A stretch of DNA of 64,000 nt from Chlorops oryzae (GCA_020466095.1 CM035807.1:51178752-51242751), one strand, 5' to 3'. Counted from the stretch's first letter, positions 1 through 12,278 are shown. Numbers and translations: made by a program. Notes: generated by a model not told the origin, from the letters alone.

Positions 1-447
1 AACATGTATAATTATCTAGATTTACGGACATGAATTGTAATAAAATAAGAATGAATTTAAAGTTTCAAGCATTTCTCAATTTGATTGGAAATATGTGGTA
101 AGATCTCTAGGTTCCAAGGTGTACCAGAGGGTGCGAAAAGGGGTATCTCGTGACGACAATGCACTTACGGACTAGGACATAAATGACGGACGAAACGTAC
201 AGGATAAGGGGAGTACGCTAAAGATTTAACTTGGAGCATGGCGTACTCACAGGACTGGGTACCGCAGTGATGTACCCAGTGGGTGGGCCGCTCCTGACTT
301 CGGACAGTGACGTTAGGAGGAGTGCTAGATGGGTGGGACTTTTTTTTGTAGGATAGTAGGATGAATGAACGAATGAATGAGGATGGTATGGGAGTGTGTG
401 ACGGGTGAATGAACTGGAGGATGAGGCTTTTCTGCAAGGATTAAGGT
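1..447. other. No gene recognised
   Basis: I see no coding sequence. There is a short GAATGAATGA-type simple repeat near 360-400. No copy of the 3' LTR of the following Gypsy element is recognisable here, so gypsy-1 has either lost its 5' LTR or it has diverged. Confidence 0.5.
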
Positions 448-728
448 GTGCATGTTAAAATTGGACAGTTTAGGTATTTGTGTATCCCTACTTTCTTTCT
501 TTTGTTTCCGTTCTACTTTCCTTTAATTAACTCTATATGTTTTTTTGTCTTACATTTTTTTTTTTTGGAATCACTCTATCGACACACATTTTTTTGTTGT
601 AAATTGATTGGGTTGCTGTGCGGGGTGGCAAAAGCCTACGCCCACATACGACGAGCTAGCCGCTATGCCACGTGTCGATCCGCCACTGCTCACAACAACA
701 CGACCCTCAATCAGTTACACCTTCCAAA

Positions 729-1503
729 ATGACACAATCAGTAACAGAATTTTTTAGCAATGCCGCTATACTCATCCCTGACTTTGATGGAAAGGCAGAA
801 AACTTACAGAGTTTTTTAGACGCTTTAAATCTAGTACAGTTAATAAAGGAAAATCATGAAGCCGTGGCCGTGACATTAATAAAAACAAAATTAAAAGGAA
901 CAGCTAGAAATATAATTTCAAATGAAAATAGCATATCAGAAATAGTAAGCAAACTTAAGGAAATTAAATGTTAGGCAACAAGGAAAAACTGCTAACAATT
1001 ATACTAAAGAGATAGAAGAATTAACAAAATCTTTAGAAAATGCGTACATTAACGATGGAATTAATAACGAAACAGCCTGAAAATATGCTACACAAATTGC
1101 AGTAAAAGCGCTTGCTAAAAACTCAAATAATGAGAGAGTTAAACTAATTATGGAGGCAGGCATATTTAATAATATGAATGAAGCTGTTTCTAAATTCGTA
1201 AATAGTTCAACGGAAGCGACAGGAAATGGAAATGCAATTTTAACATTCAGACAGGCAAACAATTATACGCGTGGCATTCAAAACAATAACACAAGAGGTT
1301 ATTCTCGTGGAAGAGGTCAAATTAATAGACATAACAGATACAATTATGGACAAAATAGGCAGAATAACCCACCACAACGATATCCACGGAGTAATCGAGG
1401 ATATAATAGAGGTTATGCCAACAATAACAATGACAACAGAAATTTGAGATTAGCAACTTCGAATAACCAGGAGAAAAACTCCGCGGAGCCCCTAAGCAAT
1501 TAA
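729..1503 (+). pseudogene. gypsy-1 gag (degenerate)
   Basis: Nucleocapsid/capsid precursor of a Ty3/Gypsy retrotransposon. The reading starts at ATG 729 (MTQSVTEFF) with a capsid-like helical segment. It shifts frame near 960, meets an in-frame stop near 1078 and continues openly to 1503. The C-terminus (about 1285-1440) is rich in RG, RGY and N residues instead of carrying CCHC zinc knuckles, so RNA binding would rest on an arginine-rich tail. Pol follows immediately. The assignment rests mainly on position and composition, since gag sequences diverge quickly. At least two lesions make it non-functional. Confidence 0.65.
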
Positions 1504-1529
1504 AAAACTTAAAAGTTCATATTCTTAAT

Positions 1530-4214
1530 TTGAGTCAAAGCATTTTTATAAAATTATTTACACCATGCAACAAACAAATTTTAACATTATTAATAGATAC
1601 AGGTGCAGAAATTTCAATTCTTAAATTCAATAAACTTTTAGCAAATATTACAATAGATAAAACAAATTTCACTAACATTAGTGGAATAGGACAAGGAACA
1701 ATAAAATCACTTGGATTGGCAAATGTAGACTTGACTATTGAAAACATTACAATTCCTCATAAATACCATATAGTTGAAAACAATTTCCCAATCCCCTATG
1801 ATGGAATAATAGGAATTGATTTCATTAAATCCTATAATTGCATCTTAGATTTTATGCAAAATCAAAGCTGGTTAATTTTGCGCCCAATAAACTATAAAAA
1901 TTTAGGTATCCCCATTTACACTAATTTTGCTAAAAATCAATTTATTTTACCAGCTAGGTCTGAAGTAATTAGAAAAATTAATATTTCAACTAACTTTAAA
2001 GAACTTCTCATACCAAATCAAGAATTAGAATCAGGAGTTATTATAGCTAACACAATAGTAAATTCAGAACATCCGTTTGTCCGTATCTTAAATACAAATG
2101 ACCAAGATATAACAATAAATAATCCAAAATTAGTTTTTGAAAATTTAAATAACTACGATATAATTAATCCAAATTTAAGTTCTGGTAGAAAAGACAAAGT
2201 TTTAGAAGCATTATCCAAAAATTTCCCTTTGATATATAAACATAGTCTAACAAAACTCTGCTCTGAATATAGCGACATCTTCGGACTAGATACTGAACCA
2301 ATATCAACAAACAATTTTTATAAACAAAAACTAAAAACTATAGATTCGGAACCAGTGTACATTAAAAATTATAGAATTCCACATACTCATAAAGAAGAAA
2401 TTGAAAAACAAGTTAAAAAATTGGTAGATGATAAATTGGTAGAACCATCAATTTCAGCATACAACAGTCCGCTACTATTAGTCCCGAAAAAATCATTGCC
2501 AAATTCACAAGAAAAAAGATGGCGTCTAGTTATTGATTATCGTCAAATAAATAAAAAATTAATAGCTGACAAATTCCCTTTGCCAAGAATAGATGATATT
2601 CTTGATCAATTGGGTAGAGCAAAATTTTTTTCATGCCTTGACCTAAAAGATGGTTTTCATCAAATAGAGCTTGAAGAAAAATCTAGAAATTTAACATCTT
2701 TTTCAACAAATAGTGGCTCATATAGATTTAAAAGACTCCCATACGGACTCAAAGTAGCTCCAAACTCGTTTCAACGAATGATGACGTTTGCCTTCGCAGG
2801 GTTAAACCCCACACAAGCATTTCTTTACATGGATGACCTAGTAGTTTTAGGTTGTTCTGAAAAACATATGCTAAAGAACTTAACAGATATATTCAAATTA
2901 TGTAGAAAACACAATTTAAAATTTAATCCATATAAATGTACATTTTTCATGCGAGAAGTCACATATTTAGGACATAAATGCACAGATAAAGGTATACTGC
3001 CAGATGATAGCAAATTCAAAATTATTCAAGATTATCCAAGACCACAAAATGCCGACGAAGCAAAAAGATATGTAGCTTTTTGTAATTACTATAGAAAATT
3101 TATCAAAAATTTCGCAGAATATTCACGTCATATAACGAGACTTTGTAAAAAAGGAGTAAAATTTGAATGGGACGAAAATTGCGAGACAGCATTCAATTAC
3201 CTGAAAAATGCATTAATGTCACCCGAATTACTGCAATACCCAGACTTTGAAAGGCAATTTTGTTTAACAACAGATGCAAGTAAACATGCATGTGGCGCAA
3301 TGCTTAGTCAAGAATACAATGGCATGCAATTACCAATTGCATACGCATCTCGTGCATTCACTAGAGGTGAAAGCAACAAATCAACAATAGAACAGGAATT
3401 AGCTGCAATACATTGGGCAATTGTTCACTTAAAACCATACTTATATGGCACAAAATTTCTTATAAGAACAGACCATAGACCATTAACATATCTATTTTCG
3501 ATGAAAAATCCATCGTCCAAATTAACACGTATGAGACTCGATTTAGAGGAATATGACTTTATAGTACAGTACCTTAGGGGCAAGGAAAATTACGTTGCAG
3601 ACGCATTATCAAGATTAAGACATGACCACTTAGAAAGCATTACAAGTGACAGTCTTAAAAATTTAACCAAAGAAAAGTCCAATATATTGAATATAACAAC
3701 AAGATCAGCAAATAGGAGAGAGAATATTAAAGAAAGCCCAGAAAAATCTATCAAGGAAGAAATTAAAAAGCCCAAAATATATGATGCTATTAGTAGCATT
3801 AAAAAATGTACAAAGTTAAAACTTTCAAACAGCGATTGCTCATTGAAGCACGGAAAGTCAACCTTAGTACATTTTATAGTAAATGACTTGCAAGTTAATG
3901 GAAAATTTGACTTAGGACAATTCTTTCCAAGGTTGGAAAAAGCAACCGGCAAGCAAGGAATTAGGAAGTTAATAATGTCACCAAGAGAAGAAATATTTAA
4001 AGAAATAATCACTAGTGAATTTAAAAATATGGGCAATAAATATTTAAAAAAATTGGAAATAGCGCTATTATTACCAGTGGTGACGATAGATAATCAAAAT
4101 AGGGCAGAAATCAACAAAATTTTAGAAAAGTTCCACGATAATCCGATAACTGGTGGCCACAGTGGAGTCGCGAGAACAACATCAAACAACGATATTATTA
4201 TTGGAGATACATGA
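1530..4214 (+). pseudogene. gypsy-1 pol: protease, RT, RNase H, start of integrase
   Basis: Polyprotein of a 412/mdg1-like Gypsy element, 894 codons open. The aspartic protease motif LIDTGAE lies near residues 21-27. Reverse transcriptase follows with FLYMDDLVVLG near residue 430, then the clade-typical YVAFCNYYRKFIKNFA thumb/connection motif, RNase H beginning at LTTDASKHACGAML (about residue 578), and RTDHRPL and NYVADALSRL. The frame then enters the integrase zinc-binding region (HDNPITGGHSGVART) and shifts out, ending at 4214. PR-RT-RH are intact. The lesion is in integrase, which continues in another frame downstream. Confidence 0.9.
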
Positions 4215-5149
4215 CTAAAGACATAAAACAATATATTAAATCATGCGATAAATGTCAAAAAGCTAAGACAACAACACATACTAAATCACCTACGGTAATA
4301 ACACCAACACCAGCAACTTCATTTGACATTGTACTGGTTGACACGATAGGTCCTCTACCTAAATCTGAAAATTGAAACGAATACGCGGTCACAATCATAT
4401 GCGACCTTACTAAATATTTAATATGCATACCAATACCAGATAAAAGCGCAAAAACAGTAGCAAAAGCAATAGTTGATTCTTTTATTCTGATTTATGGTCC
4501 CATGAAAACTCTACTCTCTGATATGGGAACAGAATACAAGAACCAAGTATTGACTGAAATTTGTAAAAATTTAAAAATTGAAAAATTAGAATCAGCTGCT
4601 TATCATCATCAAACGCTAGGTACGGTAGAGCGTAGTCATAGAACATTCAATCAATATATACGTGCCTACCTGTCAACAGATAGAACAGATTGGGATGAGT
4701 GGATAAAATATTTTACATATTGCTATAATACAACACCATCTACAGTACATGAATATTGTCCATTCGAATTAGTATATGGAAAAACCGCAAAACTTTTGGA
4801 AATGGTAGAAAAAGTTGAACCTTTATATAATGTGGAAGATTATGCTAAAGAAGTTAAGTTCAGATTGCAAAATGCACATAAGAGAACCAAAACTTTAATT
4901 GAACAAGAAAAATTAAAAATAAAAAATCAATTAGATAAACTTAAAAAGGAATTAGAAATAAACACTGGAGATAAAATTTTAGTTAGAAACGAAGCAGGTC
5001 ATAAATTAGATAATAGATATTTAGGACCATATGCTGTAATAGACTTAGACAAACAAAACAATGTAATAATTAAAGATAAGAACAATAAAAACAATAAAAT
5101 TAACAAAAATAGAATAAAGATATATGACGAGAGAGAGAGACAAAAATAA
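4210..5149 (+). pseudogene. gypsy-1 integrase (broken)
   Basis: Continuation of gypsy-1 pol after the frameshift near 4190. The HHCC finger resumes with CDKCQKAKT near 4235-4270. The first catalytic Asp is in VDTIGPLP (about 4340), followed by a TGA near 4374. The second Asp is in LLSDMGTEY (about 4515) and the Glu in GTVERSHR (about 4620), so the DDE triad can still be traced. The C-terminus is lysine-rich and ends at 5149 with KIYDERERQK. No env-like ORF follows. The stop and frameshift make it inactive. Confidence 0.85.
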
Positions 5150-5387
5150 AATGAAAAAAAAAATTAAAAACTCTCTTTAGAATAAGTCATATTTTAAACC
5201 ATTGCGCAATGTAGAATTTAAAGGAAATATATAAGTTTAAATATATAAATTGAAATTATAATATAAAAGAAATGTATAAGTTAAAAATTAAGTAATGTAT
5301 GATTCAATATATAGATTCCTCAAAATAAAACCAAAAATTCTAAAAAAGTATGATCACGCTATTTATCAAATGCATGACCACACTTCC

Positions 5388-5690
5388 AAAAGGGGAAGGT
5401 GTAGTGTGATTAACAAAGTGTTACAAAAGCCAAACACGCACATCAACAAATGTAGCTCAACATGCACTCAATATCCACGCAGGCCAAATGCATACATAAG
5501 AACAACACGAATAAAGAATCAAACATGCACACTCGCTTTATGTACATTTCAAAGCGCAATAAGAAACCTTTTCGTTTAAGTCGCACGCGCTCACAATATG
5601 CGTTATGTTGTTGCCCCATGTGTCTTTTTCCCAACGAATGCAATTCTGTTATTAAAAGAAGATCAAAATTCGTTTGTTAAACTAACCCTT
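5388..5690 (+). repeat. gypsy-1 polypurine tract and probable 3' LTR
   Basis: The purine run AAAAGGGGAAGG (5388-5399) is followed at once by TGTAGTGTGATTAAC, the arrangement expected for a polypurine tract and LTR start. The right end of the LTR is uncertain; composition changes near 5690. No second copy is visible upstream of gag. Confidence 0.45.
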
Positions 5691-5699
5691 AATTATTTC

Positions 5700-6406
5700 T
5701 TACTTACCGATTCTTCAAACAATTGAAAATATATTTTCAAAATATTATGATAATATGGGATTGATTTTAGCTATAAATCGATTGCCATGAAAAAGACGTC
5801 AATTTGAAATTTTGGAAAACAAATTGCCTGTTATGTTAACAGTGAACTGTTCAAGTTTAAGCCTTCATGTAGGCAACATATTTTTTCACCACTGTGTACA
5901 GTAATATTATAGGCTATAACTGTAGAACCGTAAGTCGAAAATTCTTAGCAATGGTCTTAAATTACTAACAACTTAGCTATTTCTTATACTACATCATTAC
6001 ATTTGTTCATTTTCATAGTATCTTTTAAAGTTATGAAGCCTTTTGTTATGAGATTTACGAAAATTTTCCAAAAAAAATTTAATACATAACTTCAAATTGA
6101 CCAAAAAAAAATGCCAGACGTTACGTTTTCTGTACACTAAAGTAAAGTTTCGATAGCTCTGTTTTGTAGCGATGACTCTAAGACTCAGAAAATGTTTACT
6201 TTTGATAGATTTATGCTGAAAATCAAAAATCTTCCTAAAAGCCTGATTTTTATGGAAAAATCGACGAGAGCTACCTCTAAACCATCTTAAAAAAATCTGG
6301 AAAAAATCTCAAAAATACTTCACCACATAAGCTTTCAAACAAGACTTGTGCAACTAACAAATTCGGAAAAAAAATTATTTTTGGGACACCCTAATGCTTA
6401 CGTATG
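5700..6406. other. AT-rich repeat-like stretch, no gene
   Basis: No coding sequence seen. The right end (about 6270-6395) matches the right arm of the palindromic MITE at 7162-8101, sharing TCAAAAATACTT, CATAAGCTTTC and GGGACACCCTAA. It is probably a diverged or truncated copy whose left end I cannot place. Confidence 0.45.
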
Positions 6407-6620
6407 TACCCTGCAGTAATTATCACTAGTGACTGATTCAATCTGTCACAAGTTCCTCCGTCACCGTCACTAGTGACCAACTGTACCCGTGCCATTGTAT
6501 TCTCCTATTGAAAATTTGTATGAGCATATGTTCGAGCGGACACCAGTTGACGATTGAACTGGTGATGCTCTAGAGGCAGCTCATTAGCTATAGTACGTAA
6601 ATGGAAAGCGCCGCACACAG

Positions 6621-6692
6621 GGCTCGGATGGCTCAGTGTGAAGAGTCTGGCCTAGCGACCCTTAGACCCGTGCTCGAATCTCTCTCGGGCAG
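6621..6692 (+). ncRNA. tRNA-like sequence (left)
   Basis: A 72-nt segment starting GGCTCGGATGGCTCAG with a good A-box (TGGCTCAGTGTG) and a B-box (GCTCGAATC), ending GGGCAG. Spacing suits an internal pol III promoter. The acceptor stem and anticodon arm do not fold convincingly by eye, so it is tRNA-derived and not a working tRNA. Confidence 0.55.
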
Positions 6693-6935
6693 GTACCAAT
6701 TTTATTTTTATTTTTAAATGGATAATATTATAGGTATCTAACAGGCTTTAAAAAAATTTTTTTTTTCGAAAAAATTTGTTAAATTAAGTTATTGAAAATA
6801 TAATTCATGAGAATTTTCGCAACGAACTGTAAAAGCATTCACGAGAATTCAGAATGGAAACTTTTCTTTCTCTCTTCTCCACAAGAATTCATAAGAATAA
6901 TCCTCCGAATTTTACAATTTTCCACTTTTGCTCGC

Positions 6936-7006
6936 CTGCCCTGGGATTCGAACACGAGCCTTCGGATTGATGATTGATGACATGCTTACCATTACGCTAC
7001 GGAGCC
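6936..7006 (-). ncRNA. tRNA-like sequence (right, opposite strand)
   Basis: On the minus strand a 71-nt unit starts GGCTCCGTAGCGTAATGG (A-box) and carries GTTCGAATCCC (B-box), ending GGGCAG. It shares both ends with the left unit, so the two look like diverged copies of one ancestor placed tail to tail. Confidence 0.55.
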
Positions 7007-7161
7007 TTCTGATTCTCGTGCAGCAAATTCATTTTATGAATGCTCAAGAATATTGAACTGTAGACCTCCTCGTTGACCATGTCTATAGAATGAGAGTGGG
7101 ACGCATGGGTCAATTTGCCTCGCATTTACTGCAGGGTAGTTCATACATTGTATACGTATAT

Positions 7162-8101
7162 TAGGGTTTCCCAAAAAAATTTTTTTTGGAACGTGGTTTT
7201 TTCGAAAGCCTATGGGTCAAAGTATTTTTGAGAATTTTTTCAGATTTTTCCTAAAAGGGTTAGAGGTTGCGCTCAGCGGATTTTCCTCAAAAGTACCACA
7301 TTTCCTAATTTTTGGAGATAGCTTCTTCATAAGCAATGCTTTTCAGGATTTTTAGGTATTAGTCGGTGGAAAAGTATACAAACTTTGTTCTCAGTTACAT
7401 AAACTGCAAAATACACCAACTTTGTAGGCTATTAAGGCATATTTAGTAGACATTTTTACGAACAAAATCGGGCGTCAAAAAAAGAAGGCCCCAAAAATTC
7501 TTAATTTTATGTGAAAATGGTTGAATGTAATGATGCAATTTCAAAGAGTACGAATTCCTTTGTAATTTGTAAAAGGAAATTATAAATCTTATAGTTCCAA
7601 GGCTATGTCCCGTTATCTTTTCCAAAACATTATAACAAAAACACGTTGCATACTTCCAGGAACTATAAGATTAAAATCCTAATTTCCTTTACCAAATTAC
7701 AAAGGAATTCGTACTCTATGAATTTGCATCATTACTTTCAACCATTTTCATATAAAATTAAGAAATTTCGGGGCCTTCTTTTTTTGACGCCCGATTTTGT
7801 TCGTAAAAATGTCTACTAAAGATGCCAAAATAGCCTATAAAGTTGGTATATTTTGCAGTTTATGTAACTGAGAACAAAGATTGTATACTTTTCCACCGAC
7901 TAATACCTAAAAATCCTGAAAAGCATTGCTTATGAAGAAGCTATCTCCAAAAATTTTTAAATGTGAGGCAAATCCGCGCAACCTCTAAGCCTTTTACGAA
8001 AAATCGGACAAAATTCTCAAAAATACTTTGACCCATAAGCTTTCGGAAACCTTACGTTCTACTATTAAATTCGAAAAAAAAAATTTTTTTGGGACACCCT
8101 A
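7162..8101. mobile_element. Palindromic MITE with 8-bp TSD
   Basis: Nearly the whole 940 bp is one inverted repeat folding around about 7630. The termini are TAGGGTKTCCC on the left and GGGACACCCTA on the right. ACGTATAT directly flanks both ends (7154-7161 and 8102-8109), a perfect 8-bp target-site duplication as made by hAT-type transposases. No ORF of interest is present. Confidence 0.8.
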
Positions 8102-8204
8102 ACGTATATGTTGCTCTCGGTTATTTTCTAAGGAAATTTCGCGCCAAACATAGGTATCTTTTCACAGCATTTTAAAAAACAACGGTTTTTACCCATTTCA
8201 TGTA

Positions 8205-8912
8205 ACCCGCGTGCAAACTCTTGAAACAAGAGATTGTGCCATGAGGTTAAATTTTTGTCGACAAACGCTTTCATTGATTGAAGAGGGCCCAGAATTGTTT
8301 AACAAAATACTTTGGAGCGACGAATCGACGTTAAAAAAAGATGGCTACTTAAATTTGCATAATCTTCATGGCTGGTCCATTGAAAGTCCTCACCTGAGAC
8401 GAGAAGGCAGGTCACGGTACCAATTTAAAATAAATTACTGGACTGGTATTTTAAATTGACAGATAATAGGACCATTCGAATTACCGGGGAACCTAACTGG
8501 CCAAAGTTATTTGGAATTCCTACGGAATGATCTCCCTAATTTATTATAAGGGGTTCCTGAGGAGATGATGGAATCTCATTGGCTCCAAAATGTTGGCTGT
8601 CCGGCACATTATGCGGTCTGTGTACGGGAATACTTAAATTCCACATACCCGAACAGATGGATTGGTCGCATGTGGCCAATTTTGTGGCCTCCACGCTCTC
8701 CGGACTTAAATTCCTTGGATTTCTTTTATCGGGGGTGCCTAAAAGAGGTTTATAAAAAACCGATCGGGTCCTTTGAAGACTTACGCAGCCGTGTAAGGAC
8801 AGCCGCGCTAAAAATAACTGAAGGACGCATTGCTAGACTTCTGAGAGCGTCATTTATTCGTCGATGCAGAGTTTGCATAAGAGAAGGTGGCAAACAATTT
8901 GAACATCTGTAA
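8205..8912 (+). pseudogene. Tc1/mariner-superfamily transposase remnant
   Basis: C-terminal two thirds of a DDE transposase. The motif ILWSDEST (about 8305-8330) carries the first catalytic Asp, followed by HNLHGWSIE. A second block from about 8565 has NRWIGRMWPILWPPRSPDLNSLDFF, typical of a transposase family common in insects. The frame is broken near 8456 and 8550. The expected QDG motif reads QNVGCPAHY, so the second catalytic Asp is lost. GGACACCCTGTATA at about 9388-9401 may be the 3' terminus. No left terminus is visible. Confidence 0.75.
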
Positions 8913-9860
8913 TAATGTCCACTTACTCCAACTTAATTGACTTTGTCGCCAGATAAAACCAAAAAAACGAAAAAAGAAGCTAAAATATCAAAAATTTTAA
9001 GTTTTGTTATTTATTTAAATATCGTTCTTTTTGAGAAATATACCAATAACTCAGTAAGTAGTAGAAAATATTTTTGTGTTGAAATTTTTTAGTAAACACA
9101 AAGTTTAATTATAGAAATTAAATATTATATCGCTCGCCAAGCCTATTTCAATGCATCCACCCAATAGCGTGATGAACGAATAATATTTAGAAAAAAAACT
9201 TTTTTGAAATTCATTGATATTACGATCGTGGTGCATAAGGAAACCAAATAAGTCAAAAAGTATTACACATTTTCTTAAAAATACCATAACTCGGGAACTA
9301 GGAGGGATAGATTCAGTTCCGCAACGGTTTTGGAATCGTCATGATGTCAGCTATAAGCCAGTTTAAGGTTATCCATTCTTTACAGGACACCCTGTATAAC
9401 ATATTTGGTTTTTTTTTTGTGTTTCAAAAGTGCTTAAAAAGATTACAACGTGGAACCTTTCAGAGCAAATAGTACCCAAGTGATTTCTTTCTTGCACCAT
9501 TGAAACTTTCGTCAGGAAAATATTTTTTAAAGCTTTTTTTATTCAGATTTATTATTTTTTCCGAAAAGGCAAAGTAAGACAATCTGACTTAATCAATTAT
9601 AGAGAGTTGCTATACTCACCGACTTTTAGAAGTTTTTAATTTAAAATTTTAATTTTTTTAAATGAAGTGTAAATTTTGGTTTTTAAATGTGTAATATGAA
9701 ATAAAAAATTTTTTATCTTTTAATTTTCTTGATTTTGGAACGAATTCGTGTAAATTTTGATTTTGTTGGAACTTTGTATACCACTGTGCCGCAGAAAAAA
9801 ACACTCTCGATCAACTACTCACTCGGAAAAACTCTGTTCTGCCGTGCCTGAATAGCACTC
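8913..9860. other. No gene; probable transposon tail
   Basis: AT-rich sequence without a credible ORF. The first 480 bp probably belong to the preceding transposase copy. The rest, up to the start of gypsy-2 sequence near 9860, shows nothing I can identify. Confidence 0.4.
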
Positions 9861-9892
9861 TCAGGCTTAGACAATATATGCTTTATATATAT

Positions 9893-11369
9893 TGTTAATG
9901 TGGACGGCCAATTAACCCCTCTCATTCGGTATAACACTTGGCCATCGAAAGATGCAACCGTGACTTTCGCAACATGTTGCATTGAAAGCGAAAGTCATGG
10001 CGCCAAGCATTGTCTTGATCTCAATCAGTTGTCTTACAGCTACCTTACGAAAAAGATTATTCTCTCCCGCGTTATAATTACATTTATACGAAATCTCACA
10101 CATTTGTGAACTCATTCAATCTCATCGCATCTCATCTCATCTACGCCATCATCCACTAACCTTTGCGGATCACCTACAAACGTAAGATCATCGATTACAC
10201 AGGCCTGCAAAATTGAAATTTTATTCTCCCCTTTTGAGTTGCAGTAGTGATTCTATTAGATTTTTGTGTGCTGAAAAATTGAAAATTTTCAAAAAACTTC
10301 CATCACGTCAGAATTTCGAGAAAATCGCGTAAGAGTTTTTAACGACCAATGCTTTTTTGAAACTCGTTTTGCTCGTATATGGCTTAAAATATTTTACAGT
10401 TTTTAAATATTTTATGTTCTTAAAACATCATTCTTTAATATGACATCAAAAATAACTAACAAAACATTAAATGAATGGTGTAAAATGATGCTCAAATCGA
10501 AAATTGGAAAAATTTTTGAAAGATTTTCAGTTTTTTTGGACTTTGAATGAACATAGCTCACTCGTTAGCAGTCCCCCTTCCAAAAACGATATTTTAAATT
10601 GTTAGCCAATACATTGTGTATACATATGTCAAATCTAAGAACTGCAGCACAAACAGTTTCCACGATATAGAGGTTTTTCTAAATCGATCTAGTAATTTCT
10701 TCTTTTTCAAACGAAAAAACAAGTGAGTTTTTCATTTCCAACTTATATTATGTTATGTATACGAATCTCCGATTTGAGTTGCATTAGAAAAACCTCTATA
10801 TCGTGGAAATTGTTTGTGCTGCAGTTCTTAGATTTGACATAAGTATGTACACACAATTTATTTGCAAACAATTTAACATATCGTTTTTGGAAGGGGGATT
10901 GCTAATGGGTGGGCTGTGTTCATTCAAAGTCCAAAAATAATAAAAATCTTTGAAAATTTTTTCAAATTTTCGACTTTGAGCATCATTTTACACCATTCAT
11001 TTAACGTTTTGTTAGTTATTTTTGATGTCATATTAAAGAATGATGCTTTAAGAACATAAAGGATTTAAAAATTTTAAAATATTTTAAGCCATATACGAGC
11101 AAAACGAGTTTCAAAAAAGCATTGGTCGTTAAAAACTCTTACGCGATTTTCTCGAAATTCTGACGTGATGGAATTTTTTTGAAAATTTTCAATTTTTCAG
11201 CACACAAAAATCTAATAGAATCACGACTTCAATTTCAAAGGGGATTTTTGATGTTGGCCTGTGTTGTTTATTCGAGCTAATAAAGATATCTTGCAAATTA
11301 ACTTTTTGCCTCTTTTTTGCATTACACCTGCTGATTCCCGGATTTCCCTCACTTAAACTGAGCTATTTA
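9893..11369 (+). repeat. Bel-1 5' LTR, split by a MITE
   Basis: LTR starts TGTTAATG and ends CTATTTA. It is split by the MITE at 10198-11263. Parts on both sides match the 3' LTR at 16936-17247 closely, for example GCCAAGCATTGTCTTGATC and TTCGAGCTAATAAAGATATC. Confidence 0.85.
10198..11263. mobile_element. Palindromic MITE inside the Bel-1 LTR
   Basis: A 1066-bp inverted repeat: arms about 10198-10683 and 10785-11263 with a loop of about 100 bp. Termini are CACAGGCC. Comparison with the uninterrupted 3' LTR shows a TTA target (10195-10197; right copy TTG at 11264-11266, one substitution). A 3-bp TTA duplication fits PIF/Harbinger-type transposition. No coding sequence. Confidence 0.8.
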
Positions 11370-11370
11370 T

Positions 11371-11386
11371 TGGTCCTTCGAGCCGG
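11371..11386 (+). promoter_or_regulatory. Bel-1 primer-binding site
   Basis: TGGTCCTTCGAGCCGG begins one base after the 5' LTR. The same motif with one change (TGGTCCTTTGAGCCGG) lies at 45896-45911 just after the Bel-2 5' LTR. The TGG start pairs with a tRNA CCA end. Which tRNA is not determined. Confidence 0.6.
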
Positions 11387-12278
11387 ATCTTGCCAATCCG
11401 GATTTTGGATTTTCCGCATCTATACTTACAGCATCCCTAATCAACCAGCCTTTCTCGCTACAGGTGCCAAACGATCACCGCTGAAAAGAGAGGATTTCTC
11501 ACACACACCACACACACCACATTTCTCACACACATCACACACATCATATTTTCAATATCACTATAATTTCACCGAATTCCAGGTGCGTGACTTTATAATT
11601 TTCTTGGTGTTCTCTTTGAAAATTCCCTCTCCAATCAAAAATTCAAAATCGAAAATTTTAAACGAGAAAAAAGTGCCGTTTTTTTAACTCCCGTTCGAAA
11701 ATTAAATCCTTATTAAAAAAAAAAAAAAAAAAAAAAAACGGAAATTTTTCTCTCTCTCTCTCTCATTATATCGGTATTTTTCCGTTACGAGGAAACCCGC
11801 GAAAAATCGGTAATTATATATATATACATTTACGTATATTCATAGGAACAACGCACCCAAAGCCCGCCACTGCTTGCATTCTCTTCATATAACAGAAGTG
11901 CTCGCTGTTTTTTTTGTTTCTATTTTGCTTACGCGCCACTGTTCGTATTCTACCAAGCCTAAGCGCCAATCGTGAGAAAATCGAGTAAAGAAGAATATCA
12001 AAGAAAATGCCGCTCTTTTGTTAGTGTGCAAGAGCTACACCGTTTTGCATTTCGTTTTTGCTTCAATTTGATTGCACGGACAAGTGCATTGAGCTATTTC
12101 GAAAGAAAGTCAAGTGAAATTTTCAAATCAGTCGGTGCTCAGAACAGTGGGCACAGTTTTCTCATTTCGCGAATAAAAATTTTTGATAATCTTTGCACGA
12201 CTTTCACTCGAATTCCCCTTCATCTTTTCTCACAGAATATAACTATTTAAAACAATTAAATAAATAAATAAAATAGAA
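11387..12278 (+). other. Bel-1 untranslated leader
   Basis: Between primer site and gag ATG there is no credible ORF. It holds a CACACA-rich stretch (about 11500-11550), a run of about 25 A near 11713 and a CT repeat near 11750. Confidence 0.5.

Larger units (their letters stand above)
6409..7136. mobile_element. TIR element carrying two opposed tRNA-like sequences
   Basis: A 728-bp unit bounded by inverted CCCTGCAGTAA termini, each next to a TA dinucleotide (6407-6408 and 7137-7138), consistent with a TA target duplication. Inside are two tRNA-like sequences on opposite strands, each with recognisable pol III A- and B-box motifs, separated by an AT-rich spacer. There is no protein-coding capacity. 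The combination of DNA-transposon ends with a convergent pair of tRNA-derived units is unusual. Confidence 0.65.

Noticed and set aside
448..732. 94-codon frame upstream of gypsy-1 gag
   Set aside because: Composition is low-complexity (Phe/Leu-rich from poly-T) and it overlaps the gag start in another frame.
6621..7006. Two functional tRNA genes
   Set aside because: A- and B-boxes are present, but acceptor stems do not pair and no clear anticodon loop exists.
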